DNA from: Bacteroidota bacterium
Lineage (GTDB): Bacteria > Bacteroidota > Ignavibacteria > Ignavibacteriales > Ignavibacteriaceae
Direction of reading: 5' to 3'
NCBI GenBank assembly: GCA_021796135.1
Contig: JAJYOQ010000015.1
Coordinates: forward strand, 1-22,466
DNA: 22,466 bases
The notes under the pieces: generated by a model
Told to the model about the DNA's origin: nothing
The model's input: only the letters and a program-made list of their open reading frames with translations
Databases searched by the model: none
Program-made: the position numbers and the translations under genes
Shown: one piece after another, positions 1 through 8,300 of the stretch
Layout: each line of letters starts with the position of its first letter
Numbering within the stretch: position 1 is the first letter of the stretch

Positions 1-140
1 AAACAAGATACTAATATAAAGAAATCTATTATATTTTTGTAAGGCAAAAATTATATCCTGTATAATGAGAATTTTAGATCACATTTCAGCCTAAATCTCT
101 TCCTATTTTGTTCATTAGACGTCTTTTTACAAATTTAGGT

Positions 141-353
141 TCAGTTAAAATCAAAACGCGGCTGATTTTCTTCATTATTCTTCTTTTTTGCTCTCTGTTC
201 TTTTAGGAATATACCGAAATTTTCGCGGGAAATAATAAAAATTTTGCCGACTCGTATAGCTTTTAATTTTTTGGTTTTTATGTAATATAATACGGAAGAT
301 TTGCTAATTTTTAACAAAACTGCAATTTCCTGTACACTAAAAAAATCTTTCAT
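141..353 (-). CDS. Small excisionase-type helix-turn-helix DNA-binding protein
   Basis: The 70-residue protein is almost entirely one MerR/excisionase-like winged HTH (HTH_17 type). Residues 5-50 read FSVQEIAVLLKISKSSVLYYIK, then a wing with LKAIRVGKIFIISREN and a helix ending IFLKEQ. The tail (KKKNNEENQPRF) is charged and probably disordered. The family binds DNA and includes phage excisionases and small chromosomal regulators, so the target cannot be read from the sequence. It starts at ATG without a Shine-Dalgarno, but a Bacteroidota-style promoter lies upstream at 405-434. It is divergent from the penicillin-binding protein gene, and a 12-bp inverted repeat sits beside both starts, which makes local regulation plausible. 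No integrase or phage genes lie beside it, so a true excisionase role is unlikely from what is visible. Confidence 0.8.
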   Translation of the reverse strand: MKDFFSVQEIAVLLKISKSSVLYYIKTKKLKAIRVGKIFIISRENFGIFLKEQRAKKKNNEENQPRFDFN

Positions 354-365
354 TTTTAGAGTCCC

Positions 366-377
366 ATTACAAGTAAT
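366..377. promoter_or_regulatory. Candidate operator, copy 1 (ATTACAAGTAAT)
   Basis: ATTAC and GTAAT form an inverted repeat around AA. The identical 12-mer recurs at 559-570. This copy lies 13 bases upstream of the HTH gene start and downstream of its predicted transcription start, so it would sit in the 5' leader. A binding role is inferred from symmetry and exact duplication only. Confidence 0.4.
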
Positions 378-404
378 AAACTACAATTACTCTTAAAGTA
401 GTTT

Positions 405-434
405 CAAATTTAATCATTATTTCCAATTTTCAAA
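405..434 (-). promoter_or_regulatory. Bacteroidota-type promoter for the HTH gene
   Basis: Read on the minus strand, TTTG (434-431) is followed after 18 bases by TAAATTTG (412-405), which matches the Bacteroidota housekeeping pattern TTTG...TAnnTTTG with an acceptable spacer. Transcription would begin near position 398 and leave a leader of about 45 nucleotides before the ATG at 353. Confidence 0.5.
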
Positions 435-539
435 GTAAAAAATGAGTATTTTGAATTTTTATTTCAAATGATTATCATCCTAAAATCACGTTATATATTC
501 AAAAATTTCGATAATAACAAAATTTTCGCAATAATTGCG

Positions 540-547
540 TATTTTTG
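540..547 (+). promoter_or_regulatory. Candidate -7 element for the penicillin-binding protein gene
   Basis: TATTTTTG fits TAnnTTTG. No convincing TTG/TTTG -33 element lies 17-23 bases upstream, so support is partial. If real, transcription would start near 553-555. That would exclude the upstream TTG (535) and ATG (550) as start codons and favour ATG 577. Confidence 0.3.
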
Positions 548-558
548 TTATGAAAATT

Positions 559-570
559 ATTACAAGTAAT
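559..570. promoter_or_regulatory. Candidate operator, copy 2 (ATTACAAGTAAT)
   Basis: This is an exact second copy of the 12-mer at 366-377. It ends six bases before the preferred ATG (577) of the penicillin-binding protein gene and just after its candidate -7 element, a position where a bound protein would block transcription or translation. Confidence 0.4.
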
Positions 571-576
571 CATATA

Positions 577-2562
577 ATGCGCTTAGTAAAAGTACTTAAA
601 ACCCAATATTTAATTTTATTTTTTATAATAATTCTCCTTATATTAAGTTTTAATCTGAATGCTTATCCTCAGGATTTACCCCAAATTAATATCCAATACT
701 CTTCTTATGCTGTGACTTCCGATGGGCATTTAATCGGATTTTACGGTGAAAAAAATCGTGTCGATGCTCTTAGTACAGGCTACATTTCAAAGTATGTTAT
801 TTGGTCTTTAATTGCTACTGAAGATCGGGATTTTTATAATCACGATGGCGTTTCTATCAAAGGTATTTTACGCGGTATTTTTAAAACTATAACGGGGCAT
901 ATTCAGGGCGGGAGTACTTTGACCATGCAGCTTGCCCGGAATTTATTCTTATCTAATGTTAGAACAATTTCACGTAAATGGGAGGAAATAAAATTAGCAA
1001 GGGAATTAGAAAAGAAATATTCTAAAGATCAAATCCTTTTAATGTACCTGAATACTGTTTACTTTGGTCGGGGAGCTTATGGAATTTGGGCTGCGTCAGA
1101 AGAGTATTTCGCAAAAACTCCGGATCAACTTTCAGTTACTGAAAGCGCCGCTCTGGTAGGACTAGTTCAATCACCTAGCGGATATGATCCGATAAAATAT
1201 CCTGGAAAAATGCTAGCTAGAAGAAATATTGTTTTGCATAATTTGTTAGACCAAAATAAAATATCTCAATATGATTATGAAAAATATATTCAGACACCTC
1301 TTGGATTAAATTTAAATGACAATTTTGGTAAATACTTTTTGGAAAGCGTTCGCAAAGAAGCAGTCGAAATCCTTGCTCCTAAAAAACTTAGCTTGGATAA
1401 AGATGAATTAAAGATTATTACAACTCTAAATTACAATATGCAGAAAGCTGCCGAAAATTCTGTAGCTTCTCAATGGGCAAACTTTCCGGCGTCTATGAAA
1501 TCTTCGCAAATTGGATTAGTTTCTATTGAACCGGGAACAGGAATGATAAGAGCTGAAATAGGCGGTAATTTTGAATCAAATCCACGTGGTTTAAACAGGG
1601 CCACACAAATTTTCCGGCAGCCGGGATCATCATTTAAAGCTTTCCTTTACGGCAGTTTGCTTGAAAAAGGATATACGCTTTCCGAACCGCTTTCCGATTT
1701 GCCTATTGTTGTTGACTCCGGTACAGCAATGGAATGGAAACCTCAAAATGATGATGAATCGTTTTCGCAAAAACCTGTTTCTATAGAATTAGCTATTCAA
1801 AATTCAATAAATTTATCCGCTGCATATTCAATTACTCGTCTTACTTCTCCTGATTCTGTGGTCGGCTTTGCCCATAGATTAGGAATTAAATCAAATATTC
1901 CTGCTGTTCCTTCTATTGCTCTTGGAACCGGCGAGGTAAGTCCAATAGAAATGGCTGCTGCATATTCCGTATTCGCTGATGAGGGAATTTATGCGAAACC
2001 TTTTTCTATTCTAAAAATTGAAGATAAAAACGGAAGATTATTATATTCCACTAATCAAATTGATACAGCAACAGTTCTCGATTCAGCAACTTCATATTTA
2101 CTAACTTCGGCTTTGAAAGATGTCGTCGATAAAGGAACTGCTTCTTCTGTAAGAAAATATTATAAAGGAACTGCAGCCGGTAAAACCGGTACAACTCAAA
2201 ATTATACTGACGCTTGGTTCGTCGGTTATAACCCAAAACTTACAACAGCTATTTGGATTGGTTTTGATAATCCAAAAAGGAAATTATTCGGAGGTTTTCA
2301 ATACGGAGGCACAGCTTGCGCTCCTATCTGGGGAAAAATGATGGAAGAAATTGCAAGGAATATTCCCGGCTTTGAATATAGCAATTTTAAGATTCCGTCA
2401 AACGTACAGGAAATTAAAATGTGTGAGAGTACAGGCGAACCGGCAAAATCAAATTGCGCTAATACAAAGATATATCCGGTTAATATAGATCTATTAAGTA
2501 AAATTAATTTGCTTCACCATCCAGTTCAAACGGAAGTATTCACAATTGATCATGCTTGGTAA
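577..2562 (+). CDS. Class A penicillin-binding protein (PBP1A type): glycosyltransferase plus transpeptidase
   Basis: It polymerises and cross-links peptidoglycan at the outer face of the inner membrane. With ATG 577 (661 residues) there is a short cytoplasmic tail, one membrane anchor at about 11-28, and a GT51 domain with the EDRDFYNHDG motif (catalytic Glu82) and GGSTLTMQLARN at 111-122. A penicillin-binding transpeptidase domain follows, with SSFK (nucleophile Ser351, Lys354), SIN (410-412) and KTGTTQ (from Lys536). All catalytic residues are present. It is shorter than E. coli PBP1A and shows no obvious extra OB domain. The reading frame is open back to TTG 535 and also has ATG 550. I prefer 577 because the anchor follows directly and a candidate -7 element and operator precede it. 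It is divergent from the HTH gene and convergent with the MFS gene, 21 bases away. Confidence 0.93.
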   Translation: MRLVKVLKTQYLILFFIIILLILSFNLNAYPQDLPQINIQYSSYAVTSDGHLIGFYGEKNRVDALSTGYISKYVIWSLIATEDRDFYNHDGVSIKGILRGIFKTITGHIQGGSTLTMQLARNLFLSNVRTISRKWEEIKLARELEKKYSKDQILLMYLNTVYFGRGAYGIWAASEEYFAKTPDQLSVTESAALVGLVQSPSGYDPIKYPGKMLARRNIVLHNLLDQNKISQYDYEKYIQTPLGLNLNDNFGKYFLESVRKEAVEILAPKKLSLDKDELKIITTLNYNMQKAAENSVASQWANFPASMKSSQIGLVSIEPGTGMIRAEIGGNFESNPRGLNRATQIFRQPGSSFKAFLYGSLLEKGYTLSEPLSDLPIVVDSGTAMEWKPQNDDESFSQKPVSIELAIQNSINLSAAYSITRLTSPDSVVGFAHRLGIKSNIPAVPSIALGTGEVSPIEMAAAYSVFADEGIYAKPFSILKIEDKNGRLLYSTNQIDTATVLDSATSYLLTSALKDVVDKGTASSVRKYYKGTAAGKTGTTQNYTDAWFVGYNPKLTTAIWIGFDNPKRKLFGGFQYGGTACAPIWGKMMEEIARNIPGFEYSNFKIPSNVQEIKMCESTGEPAKSNCANTKIYPVNIDLLSKINLLHHPVQTEVFTIDHAW

Positions 2563-2583
2563 AATTGGTTATATCGGAAAACT

Positions 2584-3972
2584 CTATAAGTTAACTTTTA
2601 ATTCTTCTGCACGATTTTTTAAGTTGAAGGCTGCAATTATTAATAAAGTTAAAATAGTTCCGACTAAACCATAAGCAGCATGAAGCCCAGATGCTCCTCC
2701 GCCTTGCGAGCTTGCAACGGCTCCTACTAATGCACTTCCGAATAACTGTCCGATTCCTGTAAACAAAGTTAGCACTCCTTGCGCCGATGCTCTTTCAGAC
2801 TTTTGCGATTCCTTGAGCATAATGTAACGTAATGGAGCTCCGAGCAAAAATCCCATTCCAATTCCGCTGATTGAAGCAGTAATATAAAATAAAATAATGC
2901 TCCCGCTAATAAGTGCTAAACCGAACATTCCCAAAGAAAGTAATGTAGTACCGATTATAAGTACCAACTTTGACCCCATTTTATCCAGCATTCTGCCTGC
3001 TGTTGGTGATCCTGCTGCCATGGTTAATACAACGGGAAAAAGCATAAAACTTGCTGTAGAACTCGTGACTTTAAATGAAGAAACAAGTAAAGGCGGAACA
3101 AATACGATAGCTGCTTCAACTATTCCAGCTCCTACAGACAGAAGTGAAACAAGAACTACCTGCTTTGAGTAAAATAGTTTTATGCGCAGTACAGGATTAT
3201 CGTTCTTTTTTTCTGCTGAAATAAAAAATGGTAATAAAAATAGGGGAATTAAAATAAAAGGGAATACATTTAAAGATGCAAAGCTGTTAATAATAGTATT
3301 TGAATTGATTTGATTAAACCCATAAGCGAAAGAAGCAAGAATAATTCCAAGCAGAATCATTCCCTTAAAATCAAATATATTTTTATGTGTTTTATTAGAA
3401 TTAGATAGCATTTTAAAACTTCCCGCAATTATAAAAATCGCAATCGGAATATTAATAATAAATAACCAATGCCAGCTGAACATTAGAAGTACACCTGCAA
3501 TAATTGGTCCGATTATAAATGCAATTCCAAATACAGCTCCGATTAAACCTAATGCGCCTCCTCTTTTTTCTTCCGGGAAAGTATCGCCTATTACCGCACT
3601 TGCAACGGGGAAAATTCCGCCAGACCCGAATCCTTGCACTGCTCTGCCTAAAAGTAATATTGAAAAACTTGGTGATAGTGCAACTATCAAAGAGCCGATA
3701 GCAAAAAGCGTTATATCAATTATATAAATAGATCGTCTCCCTATAGTATCTGCAAGCTTTGCCATCAAAGGTGTTCCAACAAGATTAAATAAGACATATA
3801 TTGAGAATATCCATGCTGCCGCCCTCTCATCAATATTAAATTGTTTTTGTATGGCAGGAAGAGCGGGTCCAACAATTGCAATATCAAGAGCAGCCATTAG
3901 AACACCAACAAAAAGGAGACCTAGTAGTCTGTTTCGAAATTTTTTATCCGGAAAATCTTTTTGATTATACAC
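2584..3972 (-). CDS. MFS drug/metabolite exporter, DHA2 (EmrB/QacA) type
   Basis: This is a proton-coupled inner-membrane exporter; the substrate cannot be predicted. The 462 residues show about 14 hydrophobic segments, as in the DHA2 subfamily. TM1 carries MAALDIAIVGPALP (the LDxTIVNVALP-like motif with Asp30). Motif A, KLADTIGRRS, lies at 72-81. The antiporter motif C, GIAFIIGPIIAG, lies at 149-160. The start is GTG: no in-frame ATG exists before Met26, which is already inside TM1, and an out-of-frame ATG overlaps it by one base (3974-3972). It lies 33 bases downstream of the PflX-type gene on the same strand and is probably cotranscribed. No membrane-fusion or outer-membrane partner is adjacent. 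Confidence 0.9.
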   Translation of the reverse strand: MYNQKDFPDKKFRNRLLGLLFVGVLMAALDIAIVGPALPAIQKQFNIDERAAAWIFSIYVLFNLVGTPLMAKLADTIGRRSIYIIDITLFAIGSLIVALSPSFSILLLGRAVQGFGSGGIFPVASAVIGDTFPEEKRGGALGLIGAVFGIAFIIGPIIAGVLLMFSWHWLFIINIPIAIFIIAGSFKMLSNSNKTHKNIFDFKGMILLGIILASFAYGFNQINSNTIINSFASLNVFPFILIPLFLLPFFISAEKKNDNPVLRIKLFYSKQVVLVSLLSVGAGIVEAAIVFVPPLLVSSFKVTSSTASFMLFPVVLTMAAGSPTAGRMLDKMGSKLVLIIGTTLLSLGMFGLALISGSIILFYITASISGIGMGFLLGAPLRYIMLKESQKSERASAQGVLTLFTGIGQLFGSALVGAVASSQGGGASGLHAAYGLVGTILTLLIIAAFNLKNRAEELKVNL

Positions 3973-4005
3973 ATTTATACCTAAATTATTTTTTTATTTG
4001 ATGGA

Positions 4006-4992
4006 TTAGAAAGAAAATGGTTTCTCCCTGTTCTTTTGAAAATCAGGCCGATAAGTTTCAAAACTTTCAATTTCCTGTGTAAAAACATTTTCAAAACCAT
4101 ATTTATCAAGCAGTCTTAAAACCCTATTATACTCAGATTCTCTTATTGTCCTGTCAATCAAAATATCTCTATTAGCATGAAAAGTCGGATAGTATTGAGA
4201 CATTATTGAAAGATGAATCTTATTACTCAGTTCATTTGCAATAAATTTTAATACTTCTTCTGTTTCAGAAAGATCATTTGGTAAAACGAGATGCCTAATA
4301 ATCATACCTCGCACTAAGATGTTTCCGTCATAAATTACTTCATCACCAAGTTGCCGGTACATTTCTTTAAGCGCAAGCTTTGTTTTATCAACATAACGGT
4401 CAATCTTGGAATACTTTTTTGCGTATTCATTATTACCATACTTAAAATCAGGGAGATATATGTCAATGATACCGTCATATAATTTTAACACTTCTACAGA
4501 ATCATATCCATTGGTATTATAAATTATTGGCAGATTAAGTCCCTTCCCGATAGCAATGTCAATTGATCTAATTATCTGGGAAGCAAAATGTGTCGGCGAA
4601 ACTAATCCGATGTTATGACATTTTTTTTCTTGAAGCTCTATCATAATATCGGCGAGTCGCTCAAAACTCACCTGATTTTTATTCTCATTCTTCCAGTTTT
4701 GACTTATATCGGAATTTTGGCAATAAAGGCATTTTAAATTGCAATTACCAAAAAAAATATTCCCGGCTCCGTTGGTTCCGCTTAAAACAGGTTCCTCTCC
4801 AAAATGAGCCGTATATGCAGAAACAATAGGCAAGTATCCACTAAGACATTTTCCCAGCTGATCTTTAGTTCTGTCAATTAAACAGTCCTGTGGGCAAATT
4901 CTACAGGAGATTAATAATTTTTCCGCATCATCATTCCTCTTCTTTAGCTCTCCGGAATTATATAATTTTAAATACGCAGGTTCAAACACCAT
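4006..4992 (-). CDS. Radical SAM protein of the PflX family (COG1313)
   Basis: It resembles pyruvate formate-lyase activating enzymes. The radical SAM cluster motif is CNLKCLYC (Cys84, Cys88, Cys91), which binds a 4Fe-4S cluster and S-adenosylmethionine. An N-terminal cysteine set (Cys30, Cys33, Cys37, Cys49; CRICPQDC...GKC) probably holds a further metal or cluster and is typical of this subgroup. The middle and C-terminal parts (NTNGYDS, YLPDFKYG, VRGMIIRHLVLP, MSQYYPT) match the family's TIM-barrel strands. Length (328) is normal. No glycyl-radical enzyme is nearby, so the target is unknown; many members of this family are orphans. The start is ATG 4992, in a likely operon with the downstream MFS exporter. 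Confidence 0.88.
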   Translation of the reverse strand: MVFEPAYLKLYNSGELKKRNDDAEKLLISCRICPQDCLIDRTKDQLGKCLSGYLPIVSAYTAHFGEEPVLSGTNGAGNIFFGNCNLKCLYCQNSDISQNWKNENKNQVSFERLADIMIELQEKKCHNIGLVSPTHFASQIIRSIDIAIGKGLNLPIIYNTNGYDSVEVLKLYDGIIDIYLPDFKYGNNEYAKKYSKIDRYVDKTKLALKEMYRQLGDEVIYDGNILVRGMIIRHLVLPNDLSETEEVLKFIANELSNKIHLSIMSQYYPTFHANRDILIDRTIRESEYNRVLRLLDKYGFENVFTQEIESFETYRPDFQKNREKPFSF

Positions 4993-5106
4993 TCCAACTT
5001 TTGATATTCTATTAAAAAGTGTCTGTAAAAATACATATAATGCAGTTATAAATTAGTCCACAAAAAAGTCATTTTTTCTCATATTATTAGATAAGCGACC
5101 GCAGAA

Positions 5107-5177
5107 CACTACCTAAATATGTAGTATATTTCAATTATTCAGACTATTTCGACAAAAAAACCTACATTTAGGTAGTG
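5107..5177. repeat. Interrupted inverted repeat, two operator-like CTAC...GTAG elements
   Basis: The left arm (5107-5124) is CACTACCTAAATATGTAG. The right arm (5162-5177) is CTACATTTAGGTAGTG, its reverse complement apart from a missing AT pair. The arms are 37 bases apart. Each arm is also partly symmetric in itself (CTAC ... GTAG). This could be a pair of operator sites between divergent genes or a large RNA hairpin in the amylase leader; the sequence does not decide. Confidence 0.5.
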
Positions 5178-5294
5178 GATTAAGGATTTGCAAAATGATA
5201 GCTTAACGTTTAAGTAAGTTTAATTCATTAAAATTTTGGCTATTGAGAATTACAATCCCTGCAGAATTAATCGAACCATTCATATAATTTTCAT

Positions 5295-5300
5295 AGGAGA
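5295..5300 (+). promoter_or_regulatory. Ribosome binding site fixing the amylase-like gene start
   Basis: AGGAGA lies four bases before ATG 5305. It is one of the few clear Shine-Dalgarno sequences in the window. It selects ATG 5305 over the upstream in-frame TTG at 5236, and the protein then begins directly with a signal peptide. Confidence 0.65.
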
Positions 5301-5304
5301 AAAT

Positions 5305-8300
5305 ATGATCAAGTTTTACCATTCTAAAAATATTAAAAGTGGAATTATAAGTTTTATATTAATATTAATAATTGCTTCTGGGATTTTTTCTAAGACGTAT
5401 TCCCAATATGCTCCCGGAGATCCAAATGCTATACCGGTTTACTTTATGTTTAGCTATAAATTAGCGCCTGGCGATTCAGGAGTCGGATTGAATGGCGCAT
5501 TTAATAACTGGACTAACGGCGTTTTTAAAATGTCTCAGGTAACTCCTGGATTTTGGACAACAACTATTCAAGTGCTTCCTTTAGGTTACGAATATAAATT
5601 TGTCACATATAAGGATACTATAGGTCAAAGTGGGGTAATAAATTATTATTCGGATCCTCTTAATCCAAAGATAAGCTCGAACTTTAATAACTCTGTTATT
5701 AATGTAAAGAGCCCAATGATATATTATTTCTTGCCGATGACAGGAACAACAATTTCTGAAACAAAACCTACCATCAGAGCTAATATTTCCTGGGCAAATA
5801 AAGACCAATTAGATTTGTCTAAAATGATCTTTAGCATTGACGGAGTAACGGTGGCTAACCCAGCTCAATATTTTGATACTACATCAAGAATTCTGACATA
5901 TACTCCATCGACATCTTTTTCAACAGCAACACATACAGCTAATTTATTGGTTTATACAATAGCCGGTGATTCAACATCTTTAAGTACTACTTTTAAGGTA
6001 AGTGGAAACAGTATCCTTGCGGCTCCTTATACTTTCCAATTTGATTCCAAAAGTCCTAACTTTAAATTTCTTGGCAGCATTTCTAGTGTTTCAATTAAAT
6101 CAGCCTTTAATTCGTTTGGTGCAGATCCGCTTATAGATACAGATAGCAGCGGTGTTTATAAATTTACAACCAATCTTAATATTGACCAACCTTTTGAGTA
6201 TGTATACGTAATTAATGGCGGACTTTATACTAATGACCCGGACAACCCTAACCTATCAGTTAATCACGAAACAATTGCAACTGCAGTCGTTGATTCATTC
6301 CCTAGGTTTCATTCACTTGTTCCTACATCAGGCACGATTTATAGCTCACCGGTTTCTTCTGTCAATATATCTGTTGTTTTAAGTCAAAGCGACTTAAAAG
6401 GTTTTCTAAATTTCTCTTCTGTGTATGCCGTTGTTGACGGAATACAAACTCAAGTCAACGAGTCATATTCGGGAACAGATATTGACATTAGTATATCTTT
6501 ATTAAATCCTTCAATAGGAAGACATGTTGTGACATTTTTTGGAAGTGATTACTCTGGCAGATCTGCTCCTCCTGTTACCTATGTGTTTGGAGTTTATCCT
6601 CCGAATACCGGTTATCATTATGTCGACGGCGATAATGATGATAAAGGACCCGGAACCTATACTTATCCTGTAGGCATTGATTCGGGTTCTGCTGATATCA
6701 AAGAGATTTCTATCACTGATACTCCCGGAAAGGACTCACTAAATTTTTCAATCAAGATGGGTAAAATTTCTGCATATACGCGATTAGGATTTAGTATCGT
6801 TAATACACTTGATAATACTTATGTAGAAGCTCCGCAATATATCAATCTTAGAATTCCGGAATGGAATGGCAGAGGAGTTTTTGCAATATTATCGTCTCCG
6901 GCTTCAGCATATCTGGATACCACTTCTGAGAATTATTTGTTTACATCAAGAGTCCCGCTTCAATCAGCATTAAAGATCAAAATGGATCCCATTGCTGCTT
7001 CAAACGGGGAATTTAAATTTACTCTTCCTTTATCTGTTCTCCAAAATGTAATGGGTACTTATAAAAATGCATGGTATTTTGGTGTTTATTCATATTTAAA
7101 AAATCAGAATGGATCCATAAACCCGGGACCTAATGAAGCTGGGATTGGATATCCAAATAATCCATTAGTATTTGACGCAGCATTTTTTGCAAATACTCAA
7201 ATTCAACAGAGATTAATAGCAAATTATAGTTCAAGCGCACAAATAGGTGGACCCACAGAAGCTGTAATTGGGAGTAATCAGCGCGGATTTATTGGCATAG
7301 CGCCTTCAGATATTGATTCGCTTTTAGGGCTAGCGCCATCTGTTCAAATTTATGCAAACGGTGGACCACTATATTATGATACAGTAACTGTGTCAGGTTA
7401 TGTTGGCGAGCCGTCAGGTTCAACCATCAATCTAAAAGTCAATGATACCTCATATACCGCAATAACAAATCTTGCGCAAGAATTTCATATTCTTATCAAA
7501 TTAAAAGAAGGAAATAATCTTATTACTGCAACTACTCCTTTCGGAAACGGAATTAGCTCAAGCAATACAATAATTTATAATTATATCGTAAATCATCTTC
7601 CAATTGTAAAAATATATTCAACTGTAAATCAAAATACAATAACAATGAGCGGAGACAGTACAATAGACCCTGACGGTACCGGTCTTAGCTATCATTGGAG
7701 TCAGGACTCTTCCAATCCGGCACAAGTAAATATTTCAAATGTGAACAACTCTTCAATTTCATTTTCTGCTCCAGCAGCAAAAGGTGAATATTATTTCACA
7801 TTAAGATCTGTCAATTCTAATCAGGACACTGGGTGGGCAAGGAGTGTCTTTATTGTAAATGATTCCGTTTATGTACCTAATATGAGTATTTGGCACCCTG
7901 CTTGGATAGATAGTGCAATTATATATTGTGTATTCTTAAGAACATTTAGTGCTTCAGGTACAATAAATGCGCTTACCTCACAAATGCAGCAACTACAGCA
8001 GCTGGGAATTAATTGCATTTGGCTTTTACCTATACATCCGACAACCAATAATTTAGGACCCGATAATCCGGGATATGCTATTACAGATTATTATGGAATT
8101 CTTCCGCAATATGGAACCAAACAAGATTTCAATAACCTAGTGAATACTGCTCATCAATACGGCATAAGAGTAATTATGGACTATGTTGTTAATCATACTT
8201 CAGATCTTCATCCATTTATGCTAGATGCAAATAAGTTTAAACAAAATTCTCCTTACTATCCATTTTATGAATGGGATCAAAGTAATAATTATGAATATTA

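Larger units (their letters stand above)
4993..5304. other. Gene-free divergent regulatory region
   Basis: About 312 bases separate the PflX-type gene (minus) from the amylase-like gene (plus). The region is AT-rich and holds an interrupted inverted repeat (5107-5124 / 5162-5177) and a Shine-Dalgarno at 5295-5300. I find no clean TAnnTTTG promoter on either strand, no tRNA and no credible small gene. The open frame extending upstream to TTG 5236 has no supporting signal. Confidence 0.6.

Noticed and set aside
32..39. TATTTTTG, a -7-like element on the plus strand
   Set aside because: No plus-strand gene follows it; the next gene on that strand begins beyond 500, and a single 8-mer of this kind is common in AT-rich DNA.
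380..402. ACTAC...GTAGT inverted repeat in the HTH leader
   Set aside because: Arms are only five bases with a 13-base gap, and the inner bases do not match the CTACCTAAAT elements at 5107-5177.
2588..2597. Palindrome AAGTTAACTT at the convergent PBP/MFS junction, as a terminator
   Set aside because: There is no loop and no GC-rich stem, and it lies inside the last codons of the MFS gene.
2897..3172. Open frame on the plus strand inside the MFS gene
   Set aside because: It is antisense to a well-supported exporter with all family motifs; the translation has no recognisable domain.
5236..5304. Upstream extension of the amylase-like protein from TTG 5236
   Set aside because: The extension adds 23 residues ahead of a signal peptide and ignores the AGGAGA four bases before ATG 5305.
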